Shown here piece by piece: positions 35,050 to 43,502 of a stretch of 64,000 bases of DNA (position 1 is the stretch's first letter; each line of letters opens with the position of its first letter). The notes beneath the pieces are model-generated. The model worked only from the letters and a program-made list of their open reading frames with translations, was not told the DNA's origin and did not search any database. A program made the position numbers and the translations under genes. The stretch covers positions 196,314 to 260,313 of the forward strand of contig JADJFK010000007.1 in assembly GCA_016708585.1 (NCBI GenBank), written 5' to 3'. This stretch comes from Sulfuritalea sp. Lineage in GTDB: Bacteria; Pseudomonadota; Gammaproteobacteria; Burkholderiales; Rhodocyclaceae.

Positions 35050-35613
35050 TCAGAGCGCCTTGCGCACGCTGATCACGCCGCGAATCTGGCCCTCCGAATA
35101 GCCGGTGGCGCGATCATTCGGGTAGGTCTGGCCGAGCGCCGCCTTGATTGCCGGACTCAGTTGATCGACCGGGCCGTGGCAGCTCAGGCACAGCGGCTGT
35201 ACCGGCAGCGCCTTGACGAAGCGATATTCGTTGCCGATCTTTTCCCCCTTCTCCAGCTTGGCGGGTGATTCGCCTGCTGCGGCACGCTTGTCGAAATCTT
35301 CCAGTGCGGCCTTTTCCCAGGGGTCGGGGATGGCCCGCGCGTCGTTGCGTGGCTTCAGGCTGACGCGCTTGATTTTCCATCCGGTCTGCTGCGAGATTTC
35401 CCCGGCCATTTTCGGCGCCATGTCCTTGCACACCGGGATCGCGCCTTCCGCGCCCGATTTCTTTATCTCGTCTTGCAGAGCGACGATGAGTTTGGGCGGC
35501 AGGGTGGTTGCTACCGTACGCGCTTCATTCATCAAGGCCTCTTCGGCGGTCTGGGCCATGGTCGAGGCGAAGGGTGCGATCAGCACGGCGCTGGCAAGCA
35601 GGATTTTTTTCAC
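35050..35613 (-). CDS. Periplasmic heme protein, DUF3365 (Tll0287-like) family
   Basis: 187 residues with a signal peptide (KKILLASAVLIAPFASTMAQ). One c-type heme site, CLSCH at residues 142-146, lies in the C-terminal part; the KRVSLKPRNDARAIPDPWE block is typical of DUF3365, a PAS-like heme domain. It may sense redox state or gases or shuttle electrons in the periplasm. The start is GTG at 35613 preceded by GAGGG; the upstream ATG would add a non-signal leader. Heme loading needs a cytochrome c maturation system encoded elsewhere. Confidence 0.82.
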   Translation of the reverse strand: MKKILLASAVLIAPFASTMAQTAEEALMNEARTVATTLPPKLIVALQDEIKKSGAEGAIPVCKDMAPKMAGEISQQTGWKIKRVSLKPRNDARAIPDPWEKAALEDFDKRAAAGESPAKLEKGEKIGNEYRFVKALPVQPLCLSCHGPVDQLSPAIKAALGQTYPNDRATGYSEGQIRGVISVRKAL

Positions 35614-35763
35614 GGGGATGCCCTCATGTGGGTTGAAGGGGCTAATTGTGCCCACCCCTTTTCAGGCAGGCCAATAGAAAAATTTCAGGGAAGGATCAAA
35701 CCAGCGCGTGTTCTCGGTCAGGCGACCGCAACGGAGCCTGATTCAATGGGCACACGCCCCGCC

Positions 35764-36336
35764 TCAGGCAAGTCGCTGCAGTCGCTTGTCCATGCGCGCA
35801 ACGTCGTCGCGCAGGCGGTCGATGTCGGCCGAGAAGGCGGCGATGTCCGCCTGTTTTGCGATCAGGGGTTGTTCCTCGGTGAAATACTCGGCCAGGTTGG
35901 CGGCGAAGTTCTGCGCCGCTTGCTGCTGCCAGGCGGCGAATTCCTTGCCGCCCTTGACGATGCGGTGCGCTGCGATGTCGCCGACCAGCCTGGACAGATC
36001 TTCCTCTGCATCCCAGCGCAGGTTGCGGATGACGAAACCCAAGGCTTCGGCGAATTCCGCCGAACCCTCGATGCGCGCCGCCCGCATGACGACATCCTTG
36101 CCTTGCAGCGCCAGAAGCGGCGTTGCTGCCGGCAACGAGATGCTCACTTCGAGCTCGGCCTCTTCCGCGGGAGCGGAAATGCAGCCGTCGGCGCCAATCA
36201 AAAAAGCCGCTTCGAAAGGCGGCATTTTGATCCGGGCAGCATGCCCGGCGAAGGGTGCCAGCTTTTGACGCGCCCAGGCCGCTTGCCCCAGCAGGTGATT
36301 GACTGCCGCGAGCAGTGGCGCGGGAAGGGCTTGCAT
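35764..36336 (-). CDS. ubiJ: Ubiquinone biosynthesis accessory factor UbiJ
   Basis: 190 residues. The N-terminal half has the SCP2 lipid-binding fold (PFAGHAARIKMPPFEAAFLIGADGCI), the middle has WDAEEDLSRLVGDIAAHRIVK, and the C terminus is a short coiled coil (DIDRLRDDVARMDKRLQRL). UbiJ holds quinone intermediates within the soluble Ubi complex. Its place near ubiE supports the call. A ubiB gene, usual next to these, is not in the window. Confidence 0.85.
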   Translation of the reverse strand: MQALPAPLLAAVNHLLGQAAWARQKLAPFAGHAARIKMPPFEAAFLIGADGCISAPAEEAELEVSISLPAATPLLALQGKDVVMRAARIEGSAEFAEALGFVIRNLRWDAEEDLSRLVGDIAAHRIVKGGKEFAAWQQQAAQNFAANLAEYFTEEQPLIAKQADIAAFSADIDRLRDDVARMDKRLQRLA

Positions 36337-36354
36337 GAAGAGTGGGCGCTCGCG

Positions 36355-37251
36355 TCAGACTTGCTGGATGCCGGCCACGTTCCAGCCGCGACTACCGTCG
36401 GTGGGCTTGGCCAGATGCCAGATTTCGGCAAAGGCTGCGGGTGCGGCACCGTCTTCGCGCAACTGGCCGGAAAAATGCACGCTGGCGATGTGGCGCTTGT
36501 CCTCGGTCACAACCTCGAGCAGTTCCGCATCCAGTTGCATGACGTCGGTTTCCTGAACCTTGCCGCCGCGCTCCTGGAATTGCATCCGGATTTCGGCGAA
36601 CAATTCGGGGGCGGTGAACTCACGGATGTCGTCCATGTCGCCGCGATCATTGGCAGCCTGCAGGCGCACGAAATTCAGCTTGGCCTGGCGCAGGAAACCT
36701 TCCACGTCGAAATCGGCCGGGATGTTGCGGGTAGCGGTACCGGCCGCCGTCGCGCCAGCGCCAGCGCTGTGCGTCCCTCCGGGAACTTTTGAGGATTCAA
36801 ATTTGGCAGGCGTTAAGTTGGCCGGCACGAGATTCCCGGGCGCATTGGCCGACCCCGCATACTGCATGCCGGACTGGGGTGAGCGCTTGCTCAGCAACCA
36901 GCGTACGACGAAAACGGCAGCCATGACCAGCACGAGGAGCATCAACATGCCCGCCATTTCTTCACCCAGGCCGAAGTGGGAAAGCAGCGCCGCGATCCCG
37001 AGGCCGGCCGCGAGGCCGGCCAGGGGGCCGAGGAAGCGACCCATGCCTGCGGGTTTGGCAGCCGCAGCAGGAGCCGCAGCAGCGGACGGAGCGGCTGCCG
37101 GCTTGCCGGCAGCCGCCGGTGCCGCAGGCGGCGTGGCCTGGCGCTGCATGCCGAAGGACTTGCCACCGCCGAGGCGCTTTGCTTCCGCATCATGAACCAT
37201 CATGCCCAGGCCCACTAACGCCGCAAAGGCGGCAATCATCAAGCGCTTCAT
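36355..37251 (-). CDS. Tim44-like domain membrane protein
   Basis: 298 residues. A signal-like N terminus, a Gly-rich and then Ala/Pro-rich linker (residues 28-68), two closely spaced hydrophobic segments (about 72-90 and 98-115), and a C-terminal Tim44-like domain (FLRQAKLNFVRLQAANDRGDMDDIREFTAPELFAEI). Bacterial members of this family are poorly understood; the link with ubiE and ubiJ is conserved in betaproteobacteria and suggests a membrane role near quinone synthesis. It is in one unit with ubiE (15 bp gap). Confidence 0.82.
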   Translation of the reverse strand: MKRLMIAAFAALVGLGMMVHDAEAKRLGGGKSFGMQRQATPPAAPAAAGKPAAAPSAAAAPAAAAKPAGMGRFLGPLAGLAAGLGIAALLSHFGLGEEMAGMLMLLVLVMAAVFVVRWLLSKRSPQSGMQYAGSANAPGNLVPANLTPAKFESSKVPGGTHSAGAGATAAGTATRNIPADFDVEGFLRQAKLNFVRLQAANDRGDMDDIREFTAPELFAEIRMQFQERGGKVQETDVMQLDAELLEVVTEDKRHIASVHFSGQLREDGAAPAAFAEIWHLAKPTDGSRGWNVAGIQQV

Positions 37252-37266
37252 TGTCTCTTCTCCTCT

Positions 37267-37998
37267 TCAGAACTTGTAACCGCGATGCAGCGCGACGACG
37301 CCGGCGGTCATGTTGAAAACTTCGACACGTTCCAGCCCGGCTTGTTCCATCAGGGCCTTGAGTGCGGCTTGGTCCGGATGCATGCGGATCGACTCGGCCA
37401 GATAGCGGTAGGACTCGGCATCACCGGCAATCCGTTGTCCCAGCCATGGCAGCAGCTTGAACGAATAGGCATCGTAAGCTTTTTCCAGCGGTTTCCAAAC
37501 CCTGGAAAACTCCAGCACCAGCAGCCGTCCGCCCGGCCGCAGGACGCGGCGCATTTCGGCCAGAGCCTCGTCCTTGTGCGTCATGTTGCGCAGGCCGAAG
37601 GCAACCGTGACGATGTCGAAATGGTTGTCCGGGAACGGCAGCTGCTCCGCGTCGCATTGCGCAACCGGCGCCAGCATGCCTTCGTCCAGCAGGCGGTCGC
37701 GGCCGACGCGGAGCATGGCATTGTTGATGTCGGTGAGCCAGACTTGCCCGGCACTCCCGACCTTGCGGGAAAAGGCCGACGACAGGTCGGCGGTGCCGCC
37801 GGCGACGTCGAGCACGCGCTCGCCGGGACGCGGCGCGGCGATGTCGATGGCGAATTTCTTCCACAGGCGATGCAAGCCCATCGACATGAGGTCGTTCATC
37901 ACGTCGTATTTCTGCGCGACCGAGGAGAAGACGCCGGCGACGCGTTGCGCCTTTTCCTTCTCGTCTACGGTTTCGAAGCCGAAATGGGTTTGTGTCAT
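37267..37998 (-). CDS. ubiE: Demethylmenaquinone/2-polyprenyl-benzoquinol C-methyltransferase UbiE
   Basis: 243 residues. Class I SAM fold with motif [12 protein letters not shown], the UbiE-specific [16 protein letters not shown], and [26 protein letters not shown]. It carries out the C-methylation step of ubiquinone synthesis. It is followed by the Tim44-like and ubiJ genes and preceded after 3 bp by the DUF971 gene, making one quinone-linked unit. Confidence 0.96.
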   Translation of the reverse strand: MTQTHFGFETVDEKEKAQRVAGVFSSVAQKYDVMNDLMSMGLHRLWKKFAIDIAAPRPGERVLDVAGGTADLSSAFSRKVGSAGQVWLTDINNAMLRVGRDRLLDEGMLAPVAQCDAEQLPFPDNHFDIVTVAFGLRNMTHKDEALAEMRRVLRPGGRLLVLEFSRVWKPLEKAYDAYSFKLLPWLGQRIAGDAESYRYLAESIRMHPDQAALKALMEQAGLERVEVFNMTAGVVALHRGYKF

Positions 37999-38001
37999 TG
38001 T

Positions 38002-38421
38002 CTAGTGACTGCCGCACCCGCCGGATTTTGGCGGCAGGGTGGTCGAATCGATATCGCGGCTGGCACCGGCCTTTTCAAGGCGCTCCAGATATTCGGCCCA
38101 CAGCGACTCATGGTTGACGGCAAGGTGATGGAGCCAGTCCCAGGAGTAAATGCCGGTGTTATGGCCGTCGGAAAAAGTGGGCTGCACGGCATAGTTGCCG
38201 ACCGGTTCGAGGGCGGTGATCTCGACATTGCGCTTGCCGGTCTGCAAGGTCTCCTGTCCCGGCCCGTGGCCGCGCACTTCGGCGGACGGGCTGCAGACGC
38301 GGAGGAACTCTGCGGGCAACTGGTAGTGGCCGCCGTCATCGAAAGCGATTTCGAGCGTGCGCGATTTCTGGTGCAGGGTGATCTCGGTGGGGATCGGGGT
38401 CTTGCTGTCGAGACCGGCCAT
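38002..38421 (-). CDS. DUF971 (gamma-butyrobetaine hydroxylase N-terminal-like) protein
   Basis: 139 residues. PTEITLHQKSRTLEIAFDDG and LPAEFLRVCSPSAEVRGHG are hallmarks of DUF971; the last residues GGCGSH may bind a metal or Fe-S group. The family often sits beside ubiE and Fe-S or HIT genes, as in this window. Exact activity is not known. It is the first gene of the quinone unit and divergent from phoB. Confidence 0.88.
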   Translation of the reverse strand: MAGLDSKTPIPTEITLHQKSRTLEIAFDDGGHYQLPAEFLRVCSPSAEVRGHGPGQETLQTGKRNVEITALEPVGNYAVQPTFSDGHNTGIYSWDWLHHLAVNHESLWAEYLERLEKAGASRDIDSTTLPPKSGGCGSH

Positions 38422-38486
38422 GGCTGCAACTCCGTGATTGGGGCCGCTATCATAGCGCAGACGGCAACCGGATCGATGTCACGGAA

Positions 38487-38514
38487 CCGTCATCAAGCTG
38501 CAATAGACTGCCAT
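38487..38514 (+). promoter_or_regulatory. Possible Pho box ahead of phoB
   Basis: CCGTCAT at 38487-38493 and CTGCAAT at 38498-38504 are 11 bp apart, the spacing of PhoB half sites, and CTGCCAT follows at 38508-38514. The matches to CTGTCAT are partial. It would allow PhoB to activate its own gene. Confidence 0.4.
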
Positions 38515-38537
38515 TTGTCCCTTTCCAAAGTAAGCCC

Positions 38538-39224
38538 ATGTCCGCAACGATACTGGTGGTTGAAGACGAACCGGCGATCCAGGCGCTGATCGAGGTCAAC
38601 CTGCGCCGCGCCGGGCATACCGTGCTGCTGGCGGCCGATGCCGAAACGGCGCGGCAACTGGTGCGGGATGCGCTGCCCGATCTGGTGCTGCTCGACTGGA
38701 TGCTGCCGGGCATGAGCGGCGTCGATTTTGCCCGCTTGCTGCGCAGCGAGGCGCGTACCCGGCTGTTGCCGATCATCATGCTCACTGCCCGCGCCGGCGA
38801 GCGCGACAAGATCGAAGGTCTCGAACTCGGGGCGGACGACTATGTCACCAAACCCTTCAGTCCGCGCGAGTTGGTGGCGCGAATCAAGGCCGTGCTGCGC
38901 CGGCATGCGCCGCAGGCGACGGAGGACGCGGTCGAGCTCGGCGGTTTGCACCTGGATCCGGCGACCCACCGCGTTACCGCCGGCCAAGAGGAGATCAGTC
39001 TCGGCCCGACCGAGTTCCGCCTGCTGCATTTCCTGATGACCCACCCGGAGCGGGTCCATGCACGGTCCCAGCTGCTCGACCAGGTCTGGGGCGACCACGT
39101 GTTCGTCGAGGAGCGGACGGTAGACGTGCATATCCGCCGCCTGCGCGCGGCGCTCGAGCCAGGCGGGCATGACGCGCTGATCCAGACCGTGCGCGGCAGC
39201 GGTTACCGGATTTCATCGACGTGA
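38538..39224 (+). CDS. phoB: Phosphate regulon response regulator PhoB
   Basis: 228 residues. Receiver domain with D53 (LLDWMLPG) as phosphoacceptor, acidic pair ED at 9-10 and K105 in YVTKPF; C-terminal winged helix of the OmpR/PhoB class (RTVDVHIRRLRAALEP). The PIIMLTARAGERDKIEGLELGADDY segment is PhoB-like. Stop overlaps the phoR start by four bases. It controls phosphate starvation genes. Confidence 0.92.
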   Translation: MSATILVVEDEPAIQALIEVNLRRAGHTVLLAADAETARQLVRDALPDLVLLDWMLPGMSGVDFARLLRSEARTRLLPIIMLTARAGERDKIEGLELGADDYVTKPFSPRELVARIKAVLRRHAPQATEDAVELGGLHLDPATHRVTAGQEEISLGPTEFRLLHFLMTHPERVHARSQLLDQVWGDHVFVEERTVDVHIRRLRAALEPGGHDALIQTVRGSGYRISST

Positions 39225-40525
39225 GGGCGGTGGCAGCCGAGCTTCTGGTGGCTGTCCTGCTTGCAATGCTGGCGACGCTGGCCGGGTGGTTCGCGGCCGG
39301 CGAGCGCGGTGCGGTTTTGCTTCTGGCAGCGGCCACCGGCCTTGTTTTCCTGCGCCAGCTTTGGATGGTGGTGCGACTCATTCGTTGGGCCGGGTGTCCG
39401 CTGGGTACGCCGACGCCGAGCGCCTCCGGTGCCTGGGGCGCGGCCTTCGAGGCCTTGCACCGGCGCGCCCGGCTGGCCCGCGTCGAGCGCGAACAGGTTG
39501 CCGAGGAACTGGCGCGGTTTCGCCGCGCCGCCGAAGCCCTGCCGGACGGCGCGCTCATCCTCGACGGGCACCGTGCCATCGAGTGGATGAACCTGCAGGC
39601 CGAAGCCTGCTTCGGGCTCAAGGCCGCGGCCGATACCGGCAGTCGCATCACGCACTTGCTGCGTGAGCCGGAGTTCCTGGCATATCTCGACAGCCCGGAC
39701 CATCGCGGCGCCCCGCTTGACCTGCAGACGCAACGGAATCCCGGGCGCACGCTGCAGATCCAGGCGGCGCCCTTTGCCGCGGGACGCACGTTGCTGCTGG
39801 TGCGCGACGTGACGCAGCTGCAGAAGCTCGCCACCATGCGTCGCGATTTTGTCGCCAACGTTTCGCACGAACTGAAAACACCGCTGACGGTGACGCTGGG
39901 TTTTGTCGAGACGGCGCTCGATGCGCTGAACGACGCGCCGCCGCCCGAAATCGCGCAGTACCTGCAAACCGCCGCGGAACAGGCGCGACGCATGCAGCAA
40001 TTGATACAAGACCTGCTGACGCTTTCGGCGCTGGAAACGGATTCGCCGCCGCCGCTGGAAGACCCGATTGCGGCGGCCGGGCTGTTGGATGATATCCGCC
40101 GCGAAGTGGAGGCGCTGTCAGCCGGGAGGCATCGCATAACACTGGAAAACAAGGGGCCGCGGGAGCTGCTGGGCAGCGCTCGCGAACTGCGGTCCGCTTT
40201 TGCCAACCTGGCCGGAAACGCGGTGCGCTATTCGCCGCAGGGTGGTGAAATCCTGCTTTCCTGGAGCGCCGAAGGCGAGGGCGGTGCGCGGTTTTCCGTC
40301 TCCGACAAGGGTATCGGCATTGCCCGCGAACATCTGCCGCGCCTTACGGAACGTTTTTACCGGGTGGATCGCGGCCGCTCACGGGACGCCGGCGGCACCG
40401 GACTCGGCCTGGCCATCGTCAAGCATGTGCTGGAGCGGCATCAGGCGGTGCTGCAGATCGACAGCGAGCCCGGCCGGGGCTCGACGTTCAGCGTGGTATT
40501 CCCGGCGCACCGGGTTCAGTCGTAA
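39221..40525 (+). CDS. phoR: Phosphate regulon sensor histidine kinase PhoR
   Basis: 434 residues. Two N-terminal membrane helices close together (about 5-25 and 28-50) without a large periplasmic domain, a PAS domain (about 100-195), the HisKA box VSHELKTPL with H216, and the ATPase domain with N333 (GNAVRYSP), DKGIGI and GTGLGLAIVKHV. This is the PhoR arrangement, in which the signal comes through the Pst-PhoU system rather than a periplasmic sensor. No pst or phoU gene is in the window. The GTG start overlaps the phoB stop. Confidence 0.9.
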   Translation: MRAVAAELLVAVLLAMLATLAGWFAAGERGAVLLLAAATGLVFLRQLWMVVRLIRWAGCPLGTPTPSASGAWGAAFEALHRRARLARVEREQVAEELARFRRAAEALPDGALILDGHRAIEWMNLQAEACFGLKAAADTGSRITHLLREPEFLAYLDSPDHRGAPLDLQTQRNPGRTLQIQAAPFAAGRTLLLVRDVTQLQKLATMRRDFVANVSHELKTPLTVTLGFVETALDALNDAPPPEIAQYLQTAAEQARRMQQLIQDLLTLSALETDSPPPLEDPIAAAGLLDDIRREVEALSAGRHRITLENKGPRELLGSARELRSAFANLAGNAVRYSPQGGEILLSWSAEGEGGARFSVSDKGIGIAREHLPRLTERFYRVDRGRSRDAGGTGLGLAIVKHVLERHQAVLQIDSEPGRGSTFSVVFPAHRVQS

Positions 40526-42180
40526 TAGTTGCAGCGCTCGAACTCGACGCCGCGATCGAGCACGCGGAACAGCTTCAGCTGGCGCGGTTTCTGGTCCGTC
40601 ATGACCTCGATGCTGCGCTCGATCCGGTAGGTGCCGGCGGGCACGACCACGCTGGCCGGTTCATTGATGGCGGCTACTTCGGGCAGCAGGAAGCCCTGCC
40701 GCCACGGGTGGCCGGTGGCGCCCGGCTCCACGATCCTTATCGCGACGGGGTGCGCTTCGCCGGCAAACAGCTGGATGCCGGCGGCGAGCGCGCCTTCTCC
40801 TTCACGCAATGCCCAGCGCACGTTGCCCAGGGTGTAGCGCGGGCTGTCCGTGGTCTGGACTGCAACCATCATTCCGGCGCCGATACGCGCGCCCTCCTTG
40901 AGCGGCCGCGTGACGCGCATGCCGCCGGCCGATTCATCCACCAGACGCCACTTTTCGACATGCGAGTCGTTCCCCTCGGCGGCGGCCCGGGTGTCCTTGC
41001 CGCGCTCGCCGAAAGTCTCGAACTCTTCGCGTTCGCGGCGCAGTGCCGCATCGCTGCGCGTCGGGGCGCGGAAAACCTCGCGCCCCGACAGCTGGAAGTG
41101 CACCATTTCGAAGCCGGCGATGAAATTGCAGTCCGCGTCTGCGGCATGCCTTTCGTGGCGACGCGACACGCCTCCGCGGCACCAGCGCTGCAGGACGCGC
41201 TGCAACAACTGTGTCGCCGCCGGTTGCGTCACGTCATCGCCGAGTTGCAGTTCGGCCGGTTCGCGGCCTTGTGCCAGCAAGGTGATGCGGGCAATCAGGC
41301 TTTTCCGGAGTTCGGTGGTTTCGAGCCAGCGGCTGCCGCTCGACGGCTGCGGCATGTAAGCGGCCGGAAGATCGGATTCGATGTCCACCCACAGCGGCAC
41401 GGCACGGTTGCGGATATCTTCGGGCGGCGCCTTGAGCAGGGCGATCTTCGGACCCCAGCGCTTGGCCCAGCGCACCACCCAGCCGAGATGGCGGGCAGAG
41501 AGCTCGTAGACGTTGGCCGTGCTGATCAGGTGGCATTCGGCGTAGGTTGCCAGCACGCTGGTATTTGCCGGTCCGTGGCGCAGGTGGTCGGACACGGCGC
41601 GCGTGGCGACGCCGAGAATTTCCGCGGCGTAGAAGATCTCGTGCAGCTTTTTCCAGTACGGGGCGTCGGGCAATTGCTCGCCGCGGCATAGATCGACCTG
41701 CCAGTCGGCGAATACCGACAGCGCGCGCTGGGTCAGCTTGGCGGCCATCCCGGCCAATTCGGGATGGCTCGCGATCTGGGCTTGTTGCGCCGCCAGGGCC
41801 GGCGCCGAGAAAACGCCGGCATTGCCGCCGCACAAGCTGTCGAAGCATCGCAGATAGCCAAGCGCCAGGGCGTGCCAGACGCTCAGCGTGCTGTCCATGG
41901 CGGCTTGTTCGTGGGGTGCGAAAGGCAGGGGTTTGCCGGCAAATTTCCTGCTGGCATCCTCCTGAACCTGGCAAACCGAATGGCGCAGGGTCTCGAGGAT
42001 GGTGAAGCGATCGGTCGGCGGCAGGGTGAACCGGTGCAGCAAATGCAGCTGTTGCAGGAGCATGGCTTGCGCCTGCACGGCATTGGCCATGGGTACTTTC
42101 GTCAGCCATTCCTGGCAACTTTCAGCGGTTACAAACGCCGGGCTCTTTTCCGTTCCGGTGGGAGGCAGTTCGAAGTTCAT
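40516..42180 (-). CDS. Large cytoplasmic protein with PilZ-like C-terminal motif
   Basis: 554 residues with no signal peptide or membrane helix. The N-terminal 400 residues are mostly helical and unassigned. Around residues 425-470 the sequence WRLVDESAGGMRVTRP fits the DxSxxG half of the PilZ c-di-GMP motif, with several Arg clusters ahead (RRERE), so c-di-GMP binding is possible but not proven. It is coupled to the HIT gene by a four-base overlap and convergent with phoR, overlapping it by 10 bp. Reads like a conserved betaproteobacterial protein of unknown function. Confidence 0.6.
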   Translation of the reverse strand: MNFELPPTGTEKSPAFVTAESCQEWLTKVPMANAVQAQAMLLQQLHLLHRFTLPPTDRFTILETLRHSVCQVQEDASRKFAGKPLPFAPHEQAAMDSTLSVWHALALGYLRCFDSLCGGNAGVFSAPALAAQQAQIASHPELAGMAAKLTQRALSVFADWQVDLCRGEQLPDAPYWKKLHEIFYAAEILGVATRAVSDHLRHGPANTSVLATYAECHLISTANVYELSARHLGWVVRWAKRWGPKIALLKAPPEDIRNRAVPLWVDIESDLPAAYMPQPSSGSRWLETTELRKSLIARITLLAQGREPAELQLGDDVTQPAATQLLQRVLQRWCRGGVSRRHERHAADADCNFIAGFEMVHFQLSGREVFRAPTRSDAALRREREEFETFGERGKDTRAAAEGNDSHVEKWRLVDESAGGMRVTRPLKEGARIGAGMMVAVQTTDSPRYTLGNVRWALREGEGALAAGIQLFAGEAHPVAIRIVEPGATGHPWRQGFLLPEVAAINEPASVVVPAGTYRIERSIEVMTDQKPRQLKLFRVLDRGVEFERCNYYD

Positions 42181-42608
42181 GGCATCTGATTCATGGTCGA
42201 GAGTTCGGTTTCGAGGGCGCTGCGCAACACGGCATGTCCGGGGGCCGGGCGCAAGCCGGCGCTGCGTTGCGCGGTCGCCCAGATCGGCGCGGGGAAGTGG
42301 CTGTCATCACGCCAGCGCGGGATCACGTGCCAGTGCAGGTGCGGCACGAGATTGCCCAGGCTGGCGAGGTTGATCTTGTCGGGTTGCATGATCCTGCGCA
42401 GCGCGCGTTCGGTGGCGAACACGACATCCATGAAGTGGCGGGCATCGCCAAGCGCGAGCTGGCTCATCTCGGCCACATGCCGATTCCAGACCACGCGACA
42501 GACGCCCGGAAACGATTCGGCGGTCGAATCGACGACGCGAACCACGCGACATGACGCGTCGCCCCAGAGCAGGTCTCCGCCGGGAGCGGTGCACAATTCG
42601 CAATCCAT
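42177..42608 (-). CDS. HIT family protein
   Basis: 143 residues. The histidine triad is HLHWHVIPRW (H90, H92, H94), and the N-terminal CELC pair may bind zinc. HIT proteins hydrolyse nucleotide conjugates such as AMP-lysine or Ap4A; the exact substrate is unknown. The ATG at 42608 is chosen because upstream sequence has no family match; GTG at 42620 is an alternative. Its stop overlaps the start of the PilZ-like gene. Confidence 0.88.
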   Translation of the reverse strand: MDCELCTAPGGDLLWGDASCRVVRVVDSTAESFPGVCRVVWNRHVAEMSQLALGDARHFMDVVFATERALRRIMQPDKINLASLGNLVPHLHWHVIPRWRDDSHFPAPIWATAQRSAGLRPAPGHAVLRSALETELSTMNQMP

Positions 42609-42673
42609 GTCGTTCGCCACTCGCGAAGCATAACGCCAATCGACCGCCCTGTGCGCGCCGGCGTGCGCCGGAA

Positions 42674-43282
42674 TCAGCGCGACGGGACCGGCAAGCCCAT
42701 GCGCCAGGCCCATTCGCGCGGATGCGACAGGCCCAGCGCCGGCGGCAGGCGCTTGCTCCTGCCGACGCCGCCGGGGACCGCCGTCAGGGGCTTGATCGCC
42801 GACGGCTCCGGCAGCGGCGCGTCGAGCGCGCGCGGCGCGAAACAGTCGTCCATGCGGCCCTTTTCGTCCCGCTGCAGCTTCGGCCAGACCGCCTCGGCGC
42901 AGAAGGAGTGGATGCTCATGCAGCGGCTGCCGTCCGCCGCGCAGAGAAACAGGTCCCAGCGGGCATTGGTCTGGACCACCACCTGCGATCCCGCCGGGGG
43001 CACATGCTTTGCGCCGGTGAGGAAATAAAGCCCCTTCTCGGTCTGCACCACGACCCAGGCCGCGCGCCGGCCATCCTGGATTTCGACCGGCGTCGCGGTC
43101 TGCGGCGGGGAGACGAGGGTCACCGGGTGGAAGCGCTGCCAGAGCGGCGTGTTGTGCAGCTTCTGCTCGCCGGCGTAGCGAAAGCCGAGGACGACCACGG
43201 CCGTGCCGGCAAGGATGCCGAGCATCCAGAGAAAGGGGCGCTTGTCGAGCGGGCGCGCCGCCTCGGCGTTCGCGCCGCTCAT
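42674..43282 (-). CDS. Membrane-anchored protein, unknown function
   Basis: 202 residues. One membrane helix (about 16-39: PFLWMLGILAGTAVVVLGF) and a C-terminal domain outside the cytoplasm with two cysteine pairs (LFLCAADGSRCMS and FCAEAVW, DDCFAP). No family recognised. The ATG follows GGAGGCGAAGCT and overlaps the stop of the second 37-residue ORF in the tandem repeat (ATGA), so it is chained to the FAD/Fe-S gene upstream. Confidence 0.6.
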   Translation of the reverse strand: MSGANAEAARPLDKRPFLWMLGILAGTAVVVLGFRYAGEQKLHNTPLWQRFHPVTLVSPPQTATPVEIQDGRRAAWVVVQTEKGLYFLTGAKHVPPAGSQVVVQTNARWDLFLCAADGSRCMSIHSFCAEAVWPKLQRDEKGRMDDCFAPRALDAPLPEPSAIKPLTAVPGGVGRSKRLPPALGLSHPREWAWRMGLPVPSR

Positions 43283-43392
43283 AGCTTCGCCTCCGGGCTG
43301 TTTGTGGCATTCGAAGTCTTGCGCGGTCGGCTCGCATTGCCGTTCGCCTGGCACGCATCCCCGCTGCGCGGGGCCCCTGCTACGCCGCTCAC
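43279..43392 (-). CDS. 37-residue ORF, tandem unit 2
   Basis: Starts GTG, overlapping the stop of unit 1, and ends TGA overlapping the ATG of the 202-residue gene. The peptide begins [10 protein letters not shown]. It is about 78% identical to unit 1. Both peptides are Arg/Ala/Ser-rich with no known domain. The unit's end contains GGAGG, the ribosome site of the next gene. Confidence 0.35.
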   Translation of the reverse strand: MSGVAGAPRSGDACQANGNASRPRKTSNATNSPEAKL

Positions 43393-43502
43393 AGCCTCGC
43401 CTCCGCACTGCCAGTGGCATTCAAGGTCCTGCGCGGTCGGCTCAGTTTGCCGTTCGCCTGGCACGCATCCCCGCTGCGCGGGGCCCCTGCTACGCCGCTC
43501 AC
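43281..43502 (-). repeat. Two tandem 110-bp units
   Basis: The period is exactly 110 bp (CGTTCGCCTGGCACGC occurs at 43341 and 43451). Each unit holds a CCCGC/GCGGG hairpin. The last bases of each unit are GGAGGCGAGGCT or GGAGGCGAAGCT, followed by GTGA or ATGA. Confidence 0.92.
43389..43502 (-). CDS. 37-residue ORF, tandem unit 1
   Basis: Starts GTG at 43502, overlapping the stop of the FAD/Fe-S oxidoreductase gene (GTGA), and ends overlapping the start of unit 2. Same [10 protein letters not shown] start. Whether it is translated as a protein, or the repeat matters as DNA or RNA, is open. Confidence 0.35.
   Translation of the reverse strand: MSGVAGAPRSGDACQANGKLSRPRRTLNATGSAEARL

Noticed and set aside
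43321..43500. CRISPR-like tandem repeats
   Set aside because: There are only two units, 110 bp each, without spacers, and they keep coding frames; no cas genes nearby.
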